NCBI GenBank assembly: GCA_029339195.1
Contig: JAPTJF010000201.1
Span: 39,357 to 103,356 of the forward strand
Origin: Micractinium sp. NFX-FRZ
Lineage: Eukaryota > Chlorophyta > Trebouxiophyceae > Chlorellales > Chlorellaceae
Direction of reading: 5' to 3'
DNA: 64,000 bases
The notes below the pieces were generated by a model that saw only the letters and a list, made by a program, of their open reading frames with translations, did not search any database and was not told the origin of the DNA. Both the position numbers and the translations under genes were made by a program. Positions 11,547 through 23,313 of this stretch are shown piece by piece. Each line of letters starts with the position of its first letter. Positions within the stretch are counted from its first letter, which is position 1.

Positions 11547-14500
11547 CTACTTCTTCCCGTCCTCGCCCGTGCTCCCATTCTCCGCTGCGCCGCCCTCCGC
11601 CGCTGGTGCCGCCTGCCCCTCCGCCGCCTTGCTGCCCTTGTCCTTCCCCTTGCCCTTGCCGCCCTCTTTTGCCGCCTCCTCCTTGGCTGTCTGCGCCAGG
11701 TGAAGGCACAGGGTTCAGGCGGGAGGACAGGGCAGAGGTCCAGGTTAGCAGGCGGGAGTGGAGACACCTGTTTCGGTTTGCTGTTCGTGGGCAAGCAAGC
11801 AGGCAGGCAGGCAGCTGCCGCTGTCACGAGCGCTGGCTTCCACACGCTCACCCACGCCCGAGCCACCACCACGTTGACGCCCCCACCCGCTCGCGCTCCA
11901 CCGTCGCCCGCTCCGCCTTGGTATCAATCGGGACCTCTCCCTCCCTTGCCCCCCTCCCTCTCCCTTGAACAGAACCTTAAAACAGGACCCGCACTCACCC
12001 GCTCCCGCTCCACCGTCGCCCGCTCCGCCTTGTTGTCAATCAGGTCGTGCAGCGCCAGCACGGAGCGCACCAGGGAGGCGAGGTACAGCACCGCCATCAT
12101 GTCGTTGCTCTCAGTGGCAAACGAGCGCGACAGCTCAGCCACGTTCAGGTTGGGCAGCAGGTTGAAGATGTCCTGTGGCAGTAGGGGGGCAGCAGGCAAG
12201 CGCAGAGGCAGCAGGGGTGAGCAGGGATGGAGGGAATTGTCAAGTCCACCAGGGCTGTGCAGCAGGCCGCAACAGCCACGTGAACTCCGCAGCCAAAGCA
12301 GTGCAGAGACGAGGAGGCACCCCGCCAGCCAGGCAGCCCAGCATGGACATCTCGCATCCTTCCCCCTCCCCTTCAGCGCCCCCGCACCCTGTGCCCGTCA
12401 CAGCCCGGCGCCCCGCCCCACCTGCAGGTTGCGCATGATGTCGTGGTTGACGGGCAGCTTCCCGGCAGCTACCGCCTCCAGGTACTCGCGCATCTCCAGC
12501 AGCCGGCTGCGCAGCCCACGCAGGCCCGTCACCATGGCGCCCACCTGCGTCAAGGATGACAACAGAGGGAGGGGAGAGGCGACGGGGGTGTTGTGACCGG
12601 AGGCCGGCTGGCTGCGCAGCCCAGGCAGGCCTGCCATCCTTCACGTCCCAGAGCAAGTGCTCCACCCCCCACCCAGCAGCGGTGTAAACACACACACGCA
12701 CACGCACAGCCTGCTCGCCTCGCTGGGGAGCGACTCGCTGGATAGCGTGGAGATGAAGGCATCAAGAACGACGGTGTTCCACAAAAGACCCACCACCCTC
12801 ACAATCTAACATATAGTAATCAAATGCCCGCCCCGCCTCACCTCGCTGGACAGCGTGGAGATGGATGCGTCCTTCACATCCCTCAGCAGGTGCTCCACCC
12901 CAATCTCCTCCGCCTCCGTGGCACCCACCTCCGTGGGCAGGTTGACAAACACCTGGGGGGGAGGGCAGGAAGGGGGATGTGGGTGGGGGGGAGTGAGACA
13001 GGGGGGGACACGGAGGGAGGGCAGGGTGGAGGCAGGCAGCGGGTGGAAGACGACGGGGGGCCAGCAGGGGGCAGGGTGGGGAGAACTTGGTTATGGGGGC
13101 AGGGTGGGGCGCAGGCTGCGGGAGGGCAGGAAGGGGTGGAGGAAGGGTGCAGCATGGGGTCCGGCAGAAGGCAGCAGCACGCACACACAATGTCAGCCAG
13201 CCACCCTGCTTCCATTGTGCGGCCACCTGTGCTGGCCTCCCCGCTATTTACAACGCCCCATCGTGGCCTCCCCACCACGCAACAATCACCCACCTTTTTG
13301 CTCTTCTCCGTTCCGTCCTCCCGCACCTCGTCGCGTGCCAGGTAGGCATGCACCGGCAGGCCCATGTCCTTGGGCTGCATGGGTGGGGGGAGGTGGAGGA
13401 CGAGGGATGGTGTGAGGGACAGGGATGATGCGAGGGAGTGGAGACGCAGGGATGATGCGAGGGACGGAGGGAGGGAACATTGCGGGGGAGGGAGGCATGC
13501 TGCAGCTTGATGCTTTGCCAATGCTTAGCCTCGAGCTCCACTGCTGGAGCCGCGCCACCGCAGCTGCCGGAGCCACAGCAAGTCCACAGTGCGTGGCCTA
13601 ATCCCCAGCCCCATGCTACGCTGGCCCCCACCTGCACCCACACCCCACCCCACCCAGCCGCACCTGCAAGACCTCGCACGTGATGAGCAGCGGGTGGTTG
13701 CAGCACCCACCGCCCACCCCACTACAGCCTCTCCCCTTGCTGGCAGACACACCCAGTCACACTGGGCCTAGTAGTGTCAACAGTGAGGCAGTACACACAC
13801 CAGGTGGGGCAGTACACACCCAGCCGCACCTGGACCTCGCAGATGATGAGCAGCGGGTTGTCGCAGTAGCGCGCCATGAGCTGGTTGATGTCGATGTCCG
13901 CCTCACGCAGCCGGGGGCCGGTGTGGTACCAGCCGATGACGCGCTCGCGGGCTGAGGGGCACACGCGCCACAAGGGAAGGGTACAGAGGTGTGAGTGTGG
14001 GGCGCGGCCGGGAGCCTGCGGTGCACTCACGGTCGGTAGCACTCGCACAATGCTGGCCATGCCGCAACTGCACCACCGCTCACGCCATGCACCCCACCCC
14101 ACCCGGCGCTGCCCAGCTGCCCGCCTTGTGTGTTCTCACCATCGTCCTCGAAACCGTAAAATCAGCCCTCCATCCCCCGCCCCAACCCGAAATGTTAAAT
14201 CACCCCTCCACACATTCTCCGCTGACGCACCACTTGAAACCGTGGGATCAGCCCTCCACACCCCCGCCGCCCGGCGCGGCCTCACCGTTGACCTTCTTGA
14301 ACATGCGGAACATGGACTCCAGGTACGAGTGGTCCAGGAACCAGATGGAGGGGTCCTTGTCATCCTCCTCAAACGGCACTGATGGTGGGCCAGTGAGCGG
14401 GAGCGGCAGTGGAGGGGAAGGACAGGAATGAATGAAAGGATGCAGGGGAAGGGCGGCGGGCGCAGGCGCGGGCCGCGCGGGCAAGAGCACGCTGCCACTG

Positions 14501-14829
14501 CCTGCACTTGAGCCAGCAAGCATGGCTCTGTGGCAGGGTAAGCTGCCCGTGCTCGTAACCAGTGCAGCATGGGGGTGGTCACACAGGCAGCAAGGTAGGC
14601 AAGCCACCCCGGCACCCGCCGCTGCCGGCCCACCTGCAAACGAATTGGTGGCGTCGATCCTGCCCTTGTAGCTCTCCCCCAGGATGACGCCCACCACTCG
14701 CTTCTTGGTGTCCTTGGCCACCCGGTTGTAATGATCCACCACCGAGAGCAGCACCAGCGGGTGCACCACCACCTGCTCGGGCAGCTTGGCCTTGCCGGCA
14801 GCCGCTGCTGCCACTGCCGCCGCCTCCAT
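11547..14829 (-). CDS. RPN8: 26S proteasome non-ATPase regulatory subunit 7 (RPN8)
   Basis: Eight exons, 14829-14634, 14378-14286, 13951-13830, 13374-13294, 12952-12842, 12544-12422, 12172-11999 and 11690-11547, join in phase to about 347 residues (family about 310-350). The N-terminus [17 protein letters not shown] and the block [15 protein letters not shown] are hallmark RPN8 sequences. The MPN domain (about residues 18-150) has WYHTGP where active deubiquitinases such as RPN11 have the metal-binding HxH, as expected for this inactive partner of RPN11 in the proteasome lid. The C-terminal helices (FNLLPNLN...[24 protein letters not shown]) belong to the lid helical bundle. The tail is a Lys/Glu/Gly-rich extension. 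The start lies 356 bases from the start of the divergent mitochondrial gene. Three introns (3, 5, 7) hold degenerate copies of neighbouring exon ends. Confidence 0.95.
11881..11931 (-). repeat. Donor echo in RPN8 intron 7
   Basis: This copies the end of exon 7 and its donor (11993-12043) 112 bases further into the intron. By eye 39 of 43 exon-side bases agree. The copy still carries a GT at the donor position (GAGCGG then GTGGGG). Confidence 0.85.
12602..12765 (-). repeat. Fragments of both flanking exons in RPN8 intron 5
   Basis: Positions 12734-12762 match the end of exon 5 (12842-12870), 12635-12670 match its next part (about 12868-12903), and 12602-12636 match the start of exon 6 (about 12501-12537). 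The donor GT is lost in the first copy. Confidence 0.75.
13651..13704 (-). repeat. Donor echo in RPN8 intron 3
   Basis: This copies the end of exon 3 and its GTGCGGCTGGG donor (13819-13865), shifted by 166 bases and with a few small insertions. The donor dinucleotide is kept. Confidence 0.8.
14139..14280 (-). repeat. Degenerate tandem repeat in RPN8 intron 2
   Basis: About three units of roughly 42 bases. The clearest pair is 14146-14187 and 14231-14275, sharing AAACCGT, ATCAGCCCTCCA and CCCCCGCC. The unit may derive from the exon 2 end, but that link is weak. Confidence 0.55.
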
Positions 14830-15185
14830 GGCGAGCGACGCCCGCGGGATCGATGGGTGCTACGCCCCTGATGCCTGTGGGGCTGCTGCGCGTCAGAAAG
14901 ACGACTTGTGATCAGCGGAAGCGGCGATCACGTCGGGCTGGGGCGTGGGAATGGCAGCTGGTGTGATGGTGGATTGCGGAAGACGGGCAGGCCAGCAGCA
15001 TGATGCCCAGCAGCGCTGGGGACGGCTGCCACTCTGGCCTTCTTCCCGCAGCAGGGGCTCCGCACGGTCGCTGTGAGGCCCATCCGCGCCCCTGCAACCG
15101 CCCCTGACGATCGCCGTCCACTTCCGACGCTGCGCAGGGGTTCAGCAGCCGGGGTTCTTCTTCATTTGGGGCCCTCTCACAAGTC
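14830..15185. promoter_or_regulatory. Shared promoter region, RPN8 and mitochondrial gene
   Basis: The start codons of RPN8 (-) and the mitochondrial protein (+) are 356 bases apart and point away from each other, so both promoters must fit here or overlap. No TATA-like motif stands out. Confidence 0.55.
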
Positions 15186-17352
15186 ATGTCGCTGCTGGCG
15201 CATATCGGGCGCTCTGGGGCCAAGCGACTGGTGCGCAGTGTCAGATGGTGCCCGCCCCGTCCAAGGGTTGCCCCCAGCCAGCCTGCAGCCGGCCAACCCT
15301 CCCCCCCATGCTGCTTGCCCTGCTCCGTGCTCCCTGTCCCCTGCAGGCCCCGGCCAGCGCCCGGGTGCTGGCTCAGACGGAGCAGCTCAGGCAGTTCGCG
15401 GCAGCCCCCGCCCAGGGTGAGTGCTGCTGCCGGCTGCAGCGCAGGCGGCAGCAGATGCGGTGGTGGGCGGGCGGCAGCCTGCAGCTGCTTTCACGCCTGG
15501 TGTGCCCGCCAGCTGGGAGCCCGGTGCACCGATTGTGTGCCTGGGGGATTGCAGCTGCTCAGCGTCTCCGCTGAAGCGCCCTTGCGAAACCCGATGTGTG
15601 CTCCATCGTGCGGCCCACCCTGCACGTTCTCGCCGTTGCCCCTGCTGCTTGCCTGCCTGCCTGCACGCACGCACGCCTTAGCCTGCCTGCCTGCCGCCAA
15701 CGTTCCCCCGCGTGCTTGCTTGCCACTCCGTTGGTGCAGCTGAGGAGGACCCGGTTCTGGCGTCCTTCCGCCAGTCACAGCAGCAGTACATGCAGCTCAT
15801 GAAGGGGCTCGAGGTGCGGTGGCACGGGGGGCGGGAGAGGCAGGCAGATGATTGTAGCAGCGGCAGCCATGCTGATTGGTTAGCGGGAACACTGGCTGGC
15901 GGGCAGCAGCACTGCGGCAGCAGGCAGCAGTGCAGCGTTAGCAGCCGGTGGCAGCAGCGCAGGCGGTGCAGCTGGCAGCGCACCCGGCTTTTCTTGAGCA
16001 GCATGCACCTGCCCCGCCCTGCCCCCACAGAGCATCAAGCTGCCGCTGACGGGCGACGATGCCGCCATCAAGAAGTATGCTGCGGATGTGGAGGCGCTCA
16101 AAAAGAAGATTGGCATGCCCGACGTCGAGGATGTGAGGCGGGGGCGGGGAGGCGCAGGAGGGTGTGTTTGAGAGGCGTGAACAGGATGCCGGGTGTGGGT
16201 GGCACACACACCCTGGTCCTCAGAGCGCACGTGCATGTTGCATCATGTTCGTCTCGACATCACACCGCTCATGATCCCTCCCTCATACTCCCCTTTGCCC
16301 CTCCCGCTCTCCCTCCCACCCCCCCGCCAGGTCATCTCCGCTGAGCTGGACTACAAGTTTGCGTGCACCGGTTTCGACGTCAAGGCGTTTGTTGTGGAGG
16401 CGCTGGACAGCATGAGCCTGGGGGGCAACCTGGCGGCGGCGCGGGCCGACCTGCTGGCGGCGGTGGAGGAGGCGGAGAAGGCGGGGGGCGGCGCGCTGGA
16501 TGCCGACAACGAGAAGGGCTGGCAGGTGCGTGGAGTTCTTGGCTGAGTGTCCTGCTTCTGGTGCTGGGGCATTCCTTCAGGAGGGGGATGTACACGTGCT
16601 GGCGGCAGTGAGTGGGTCGGGGCCTGAGACGGGTCATGCAAGTGTGCACAGCTTGGGAGTGTGCGGTTGAAGTGGGTGGCAGAGCGCTCCTGACATCCCG
16701 CTGACTTGGCCGCTGACCTGGCCCTCCTCTCGTCATGTACGTCTGCTGCTTGCCCGCAGGTGCTGGCCGCCAAGGTGGGCGAGATTGAGCGCAAGTACGG
16801 GCTGCAGGACAAGGCCAAGGTGCGGGACGAGGCCATCTTCGAGATGTACAAGCAGCACATCTCCACGCTGCGCACGCAGGTGAGGCCCTGGGCCGGGGTG
16901 GGCCTGAGTTCCTCCGTCAGCGGGCAGTCAGAGCAGGTGTGCAGACGCTCTGGGCAGGCCTGCCGGTCTCAACTCACAAACCCTTCGTGTGCCGCAGTTG
17001 GGGCACATGCACATGCAGAGCTGGGGGCTGGAACAGGGCAACAGCAGCGGGTCCCCTGCCTTTCTTGTGTTGGCCTGTCCTCCTTCCCCGGCGTAATGTC
17101 ATTTATGACACTGTGCCTCACTGCATCTGGATGTTTTTTGGATGCCTTCTGAATGTCTAACAACCCACTACTCCCATGCTCTTACCTCCGCCCCTTTGGT
17201 TGAACCGATTCGTTATGCTCAACCCACTTGTCCCATGCTCTCCTCCCCCGATACCCCCTGCTCAGGTGATGGATGACACCGACAAGGGGCGCACCGACGA
17301 TGTGAAGGACATCCCCGCTGACCTGGCAAACCTGCAGCCCAAGCTGGTGTGA
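15186..17352 (+). CDS. Predicted mitochondrial helical protein, possibly a plant-type ATP synthase 24 kDa subunit
   Basis: Seven exons, 15186-15239, 15347-15416, 15740-15813, 16031-16132, 16331-16525, 16760-16879 and 17266-17352, join in phase to about 233 residues. The first 40 residues are rich in Arg, Ser, Ala and Leu with no acidic residue before position 29, typical of a mitochondrial presequence. The mature part is predicted mostly helical and strongly charged (FRQSQQQYMQLMKGLE; DAAIKKYAADVEALKKKIGM; KVGEIERKYGLQDKAKVRDE). The layout recalls the plant 24 kDa (FAd/MGP1-type) ATP synthase subunit, but this is a memory-based impression and weak; another mitochondrial assembly or stalk protein is equally possible. 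A TGTAA signal is at 17753-17757. The gene is divergent from RPN8. Confidence 0.75.
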
Positions 17353-18038
17353 GCTGGCAATACAGCACCACGCGGCAGCCAACCAGCCAGCCGGCTCGCA
17401 CACGTTGCCCGGCAGTGAAAGCTGGCGTGCACGGCGGGGCGGGGGCTTGAGGCCCGACCCCCCCTGCGCCGGAACAGCACAGCACAGCACATGCAGCACC
17501 ACCACACCATACAGTATGCACTGCAGCACCAAGCCGCCTGGCCGGGCAGCTGTGGGAGCAACCGGCGGCGGCAGGCGGCGGTGGGGCTGTTGCCGCCCCC
17601 TAGCTGCCACAGGGCAAGCCTGAGGCAAGCCGGCAGCCAGTGTGGGGCCTACTGCCCCGCCCCGCCCTTTTTCCACTCCAAGCCTTTGCTGAGCACTGCC
17701 CACACACCCGCCCCTTCCGCTCGAGCAAGCCGCTCCTTGCCACGGGGCATTCTGTAACGTCTTTCACAAACGAGCAGGACGTCTTTCACAGACAAGCAGG
17801 GAATGGATGGAGCAGGAGGGGAGAGCAGAGCAGTGGGAGAGGCAGCAACAGGGAAAGGGCAAACGGGGGCGGGTGGCGCATCTGGACAGCAGGGGAGGGA
17901 GTGCATTTGGCTTGAGAGGCAGCCGCTGTATCCAGGTGGACCGGGCTGCCACTGCTGACTCTCGCAGCACGTGCACACGCACCCCTGATAGCAAGCACGC
18001 ACGGCACTTGAATGTCTAGCACAACGAACAAGTTCTGG
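17353..18038. other. Intergenic region between convergent genes
   Basis: About 690 bases between the stops of the mitochondrial gene (+) and CBP20 (-). It holds both 3' untranslated regions. TGTAA at 17753-17757 fits the plus-strand gene. A near-direct repeat of GTCTTTCACA is seen at 17759-17800. No gene is supported. Confidence 0.5.
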
Positions 18039-19773
18039 CTACCGCTCGTCGTCGCTGTCGCCGCGGTCGAATCGCATGGGCTGCTCCCCGCCGTCGCCAT
18101 GTGCGGCATAGCCTCCCATGGCTCCGTAGCTCATCTCCTCCGCCATCGTGTTCATCATCTGCTGCCGCACCTGCAGGGAGGGGACAGGTAGGAACGGTTG
18201 TTGTTGGTGTTGCAAACACTGTAAGAAGTCTGTGCTTTAAAAAAAGCCGTCAGGGTGTTGTGCTGACGATACCAACAGCGAGCAGCAGCGGATGGCAAGG
18301 TAAGCGATGCAGGTGAGGACAGCGGGCGAAGCGGCACAGTACAGCACAGCAGGCAGCACGCAAGCCCGAGTTACAAGCCGGCGGCCCATCAGGCAGGCCG
18401 CCCAGGCCTGCAGCTGCATCCACGGAAGCTCCCTTACCAGGGAGCAGCCAACGCAGAGCCTGTCACTCAGCCATCTCCCCCGCTGCCCCACCCATGCACC
18501 ACCACCTCCATTTGCAGGATGCTGCCCCATGCAACCCACCCTCACAATCCTGTGTCAATCACCCCCCAACCCCCACGCACCTCCATCTCCTTCTGCAGGA
18601 TGCTGCCGTACCCTCCTCGCCCCGAATCAAAGTCCATGCGGTACTCATCACGCACCTGCAGTACAGCGAGGCAGTACGCAGAGGGCGGCAGTACCGTTAC
18701 ATGTGGGATGCATGCCAGGGCGCACGGCAACATGATGAAGGCACAGCGCGCCGCCAGGTGGCAGGTCACAGCGAGAGGCAGGCGCAAGGGCGCCCCTGAA
18801 TGAACACCTGCATGCATGGAGCACCGCCCTACCTTCCCCACACGCCCGCCCTGCACCGCCCCCCGCGCACCTGCCCGCCGCTGCGCCCGCGCCCAAACTG
18901 CCGCCCCTCCACAAAGCCCCAGTCAAAGTCGGCTCGGATGGGCCGGTCGTCCACCATGGTCCCGTTGATGTACTTCACACAGTCCTCCGTGTCTTCCCGC
19001 GTGTAGTACACCACAAAGCAGAAGCCGCAGGGCGTGAGCCTGTGCTTGTCCAGGCCCATCACGATGCGCTTCACATCCCCCACCTTGCTGAACACCTGCA
19101 GAGGCAAAACGGGGGGTGCCGGCAGCACAGCGTGAGCAGCACGGGGGGCCGCAAAGTCGTGCCATCCTGTGCAGTCGCGGCTGAACACCCGGCATGGAGG
19201 AGAAGGCCGGGCGGGGTGGCAGGCAACCCAGGAAGGGGAGGCCATGGGGGGTGGGAAGATGCATGGCCTGGGAGTGGGGCAAACAAACAAGCTCACTGGC
19301 CAGGGGCAAGGAGCCAGGGAGGCAGGGCCCTGTGCTGTTTGGTCATGGGCAGGGCGGACAAGTGCTGGTGGCAGCAGGTGCCTTCAGGCTGCCGCTCAGC
19401 CAACCCACCCACCTGCCCTTTCTACACTGCACCCGCTGCCTAACAACCGCACCACCAGCACTCTTTGCGCAGCAACAACCCCACCCCCTCTGCACCTCAG
19501 TGGCTGGCCTCAAGCTGATTGAGTCACCTCCCCGTCACAACCCCGCCCACGACTCCATCCAGCAACCTCCACTGGCAGCCCCCCAGCACCCTGCAGACCT
19601 CCCGCTGCACCCACCTCGAAGATCTGGTCTTCTGTGGTGAAGAAGGAGAGGTTGCCCACATACACTGTTGTGGAGGAGTGCAGGCACTCGTCAAACTGCT
19701 GCTGGCTCCCGCAAAACCGGCGGTCCTTGTACTGCGAGATGGCCGGGTTGAGCTGGCGGAACAGCTGCGCCAT
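18039..19773 (-). CDS. CBP20: Nuclear cap-binding protein subunit 2 (CBP20)
   Basis: Four exons, 19773-19615, 19095-18871, 18655-18581 and 18170-18039, join in phase to 196 residues. The single RRM has RNP2 (TVYVGNLSF, about residues 36-44) and RNP1 (CGFCFVVYY, about 76-84). The stretches [20 protein letters not shown] and [20 protein letters not shown] match the highly conserved cap-binding face of CBP20. With CBP80 it binds the m7G cap of nuclear transcripts and assists splicing, export and small-RNA pathways. The partner is not in this window. RNP1 has Val where the family usually has Glu (FCFVVYY for FCFVEYY). The C-terminal tail is acidic and low in conservation, as in relatives. Intron 3 carries a donor echo. 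Confidence 0.96.
18496..18537 (-). repeat. Donor echo in CBP20 intron 3
   Basis: This copies the end of exon 3 with its donor (18571-18612) 75 bases into the intron: minus strand GGCAGCATCCTGCAAATGGAG against GGCAGCATCCTGCAGAAGGAG. A GTGG follows at the donor position. Confidence 0.75.
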
Positions 19774-20266
19774 GCTGGCGGCGACAGCCGACGGCTGCCT
19801 CTAGGGCCCGCGCCGCGGGCCGGCGGGTGGGTGTGCACGAAGGGGCGCGGCGCGGGCGGCGGGCGGTGGATGGGCGGGCGGGGCGGGGCCTGCAGGTTGC
19901 GGTGGCGGCGGCGGCGGCGGGAGTGCAGTGCGACTGGTTGAGCGGGCGGGCCATGGCATGACACAGCAACGTGTGGATGTTTCATACAACGAGCAGAGGC
20001 TGCAGAACTGTCCAAGCGGCCGTGATGCGCGAGTAGCACTTCGCCGTGCTGTGCAGGTGGGCTGCACGCACCTCTGATGAATCCACCAGCTCTCTTGCCT
20101 CTCGGGAAGGACGTCTTGCAAGAGGCAGGCGTTGTTTAGAGGACAACACATGCTGAGCTGGCCGTGTGTTAGAAAACCTGCGCGACTTGGGCTCCCCCAG
20201 TGGTCCTGTCGCTTACTGAGCGTTTCCATGGATCAGATGGTTGCATAGAAGACTTTAGCCGACACC
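19774..20266. promoter_or_regulatory. Shared promoter region, CBP20 and kelch gene
   Basis: 493 bases separate the divergent start codons of CBP20 (-) and the kelch gene (+). The first 150 bases beside CBP20 are extremely GC-rich; the half beside the kelch gene is more AT-rich. No gene is supported here. Confidence 0.5.
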
Positions 20267-23200
20267 ATGGCTGCCGAGGACCGACAAGCCGAGCTGCTGT
20301 GAGTGCGCTGCAGCTGGCCTAAAGGCGTCTAGATCTAGCGGTCGATGAATATCATGAATCACCAGCCGTGCATCACAGATTCGCGCCGAGGGATCCGAAC
20401 GATACTTGCTGGCACCACACCGCCGCCCGCCGCCGCTCCACTGCCGCCACTGCCCGCCACAGCGTAGCGTGATTCCATGTGCTGTTTTCTTTGCAGGCAG
20501 GGCCTGCTGGCAGCTGATCAAAGTGAGACCGATCATCTGGAGGCAGCAACATCAGCTGCAGCAGGCAGCGTGGAACAGTCGAGCCAGGCGGGCTCAGAGC
20601 CTGGGAGTGATGAGGCTGCGGTGCCAGGGTGTGGCGAGGCTGCAGAGCTAGGGGAGCAACCCCTGTCCCCCCCAGAGCGCAGCTTTCTGAGCCGGGCGGG
20701 CAGCCTGACAAACCTGGTGCAGCACCCGCCTGCGCCGCCCCGCCCGCGGCGCCACCCGCTTGCTTTCTGTGCCAGGACCTCAGCCTGGTTCACTTCGATG
20801 CTGCTGCTGCTGCTGGCGTCCGCTGTGGGAATCGTCTACTTTGCCTTCCCGCTGCCACCCGAGGGCGGCCTGCCCGCCTGCCGCGCCGGTGCCGCGCTGG
20901 CGGTGCTGCCCGCCGGCAGCAATGCCACACAACAGCGCATGCTGGTGTGGTCGGGACGGGGGCAGGCGGGCGGCCTGTACCACGACATCTTCACCCTCAG
21001 GTGCGGTCAATACTTTGCTGGCTGCTGTGCATGCTGCGCTGTCAATGGCGGGGCTGTCCACTCATTGCTGCGATGCCTGCATCGGGAGCTTCCTGTGTTG
21101 AGCAGCGGTCCTCTGTTGTTGTTACATCCATTCTTGCTGGCCCATGTACCTGCCACACTCACTCTGCTCCCTTTTGGCAAGTCATCTGGTGCTTCAAAAC
21201 TTACCAGGTTGGTCCTGTCCTGGCCTCCCTCCCTGGCTGCAGCATGGCCAACCTGACGTGGACAAAGGAGAAGGAGCGGGCGCTGCCACCGCCAGTATCA
21301 AACGCAGGCCAGCAGCAGACGCATCAACTGCTGCCAGCAGCGGAACAGCAGTCACAGCAGCAGCAGCAGCAGCAGCCACGCCGGCGCATGTCTGTGCTGC
21401 ACCGCAAGCCGCCAGTCCCGCCGCCGCCGCCGCTGCCGGCGGCCCGCTGGAAGGCGGGGGTAGCACATGTGCCGGGACTGGGCATGATAGTGCATGGAGG
21501 CGCTACTTTTCAGCTCAAGGGGCAACTACAGGCATTGAATTTAAATGACTTTTGGTTGTTGCGCTCATCCGACCTGCGCTGGCAGCAGGGCTGCGCCAGC
21601 AGCAGCAGCGGCAACTGCAGCGGCGAAGCGCCGGCGCCCCAGGCGCGCCGGGGCCACACGCTGGTCAGCTACCAGGCAAGGCCCTGCTGTGTTGTGCTGT
21701 GCCGCGCTGCACACACGTCCAGCTCCAGTGCTGCCCCTGGCCTGCCCTGCTTCCTTGCTGCGTGCTCCTCAGCTCACCTTCAGGGCGAACTGCCTCTGCC
21801 CTGATCCGCCCCGCCCCCCGGCGTGTCATGCATGCCATGCCATGACGCAATACCCACGCACCCGCCTGGGCGCAGGATGCGGAGGGCCGGCCAGTGCTGC
21901 TTCTGTTTGGTGGGGAGCGGCAGGATGGGCTGGCTCTGAACGACGTGTGGGCCGGCACCGTTGACTGGCCGCGCGTCAACTGGACGCTGCTCAGCGACCC
22001 CTCAACAGGGGCAGGCCAAGGTGAGGGAGGCCTCAGAGGGGATCACCGCCCTGTGGCTGTGGTGTTGGATGCAGCAGCTTCCGGAGGTTGCCTTCCGGAG
22101 GTAGCCTTCCTTCCTGTTCAGCAGCTGACACCATGGTCTGCCCCGGTTCGCCTCTGTAAGCCCCTCCAACCCCACTCAGCCTGGGGTCTCCACACTCACG
22201 GCTGGCCCACCTGTGGCCACTCCATACCCGCCCCCACCTCCTCCCTCCCACCCCTGGCTTCCCGTGCAGGCCCCGCCCCGCTGCCACGCAAGGGCCACGT
22301 GGCCGTGATGCTTAATGGCAGCAGCATGCTGGTACAGGGCGGCAGGAGTGATGTGTATGGCTCCTTCTCTGACGTCTGGGCCTTCTCCCTGGACACCAAC
22401 CGCTGGCAGCCGCTGCTCCCCGCCACGGCGGCGCAGCCCGCGGCGCGGCACCACCACGGCGCCGCCTTTTGGAACGGGCGCCTGCTCATCTTCGGGGGCC
22501 GTTTTGGTGGGTGGGTGAACTGGGCTGCGGGGCGCGCTGTTAGGGATGGTGGCGCCGCACGCCTGCGGCACAGCAACGTGGGGGCGAGGCGGGGGTACTG
22601 GGCCCGGATGCGGCCAGGCCAGGCACCCACGCGCCTGAACCCCCCGTGCCGCGCAATGCCGCCCCTGCCACGTGCAGGCACGGCAGCGGCGGCCACACGA
22701 CCCATTGGCGACCGCTGGCTGTTTGACCTCTCCTCCCACACCTGGTGGCAGCTGCCCATCCGCGGGTTCAGCCCGCTGCCGCGCTTCCTGTTTGCCTCCA
22801 CCCAGCTGTCGCCACCTGGCGGCGGCGCCGACCAGCTGATTGTGTTTGGAGGGCAGACAGGTGAGGGGGGCTTGCTAAAGTTTGGACTGACGGACTAGGC
22901 GGGGCAATTGAGACAGTTTGAATGTTGCTGACAGGGATGGGGCTTGTTGCCGCATGCGCTGCGCCCCTGCCATACAGTCAGCCCAAGCTCCGCCCCCGCC
23001 AGCATCCCACGCACGTCTGCCCGCCCCCCACTGCTTTGCAACTGCCCCTGTCGCCTCTGCCCAACGTCCCTCCTGCCAACCTCATCCCCCCACCGCCCGC
23101 CCCCGCCCACTTGTTCCCCAACCACACAGCCAGTGGCTGCCAGCTAGCTGCCCAAACTCTCCTTCCCTACCCCACCCCACCACCTCCTCCCTCACTCCAG

Positions 23201-23313
23201 GCATCGACTGCAAGCTAAACGACGCTTGGCAGCTGGACTTGGAGACGCACCGCTGGACGCAGCTCTCGGCCCCCGCTTTTGCCACACCCGAGTGCAGCCG
23301 GCAGTTTGGCTGA
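20267..23313 (+). CDS. Membrane-anchored kelch-repeat protein
   Basis: Seven exons, 20267-20298, 20497-21000, 21243-21675, 21876-22020, 22270-22506, 22678-22860 and 23201-23313, join in phase to about 548 residues. An acidic N-terminus of about 108 residues precedes one hydrophobic segment (about 110-131, MLLLLLASAVGIVYFAF); everything after it is kelch propeller. Kelch signatures include LLLFGGERQDGLALNDVW, MLVQGGRSDVYGSFSDVW, RHHHGAAFWNGRLLIFGG, QLIVFGG and LNDAWQLDLETHRWTQL. A poly-Gln run and a basic, proline-rich linker interrupt an early blade. Topology suggests a short cytosolic tail and a lumenal or extracellular propeller, but this is inferred. Intron 3 starts with GC (CAG then GCAAGG) instead of GT. 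TGTAA lies at 23495-23499. The ligand or partner is unknown. Confidence 0.85.
22915..22946 (+). repeat. Donor echo in kelch gene intron 6
   Basis: This is a degenerate copy of the exon 6 end and donor (22845-22875), about 75 bases into the intron: GTTTGAATGTTGCTGACAGG against GTTTGGAGGGCAGACAGG, then GATGGGGCTTG against TGAGGGGGGCTTG. Confidence 0.6.
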
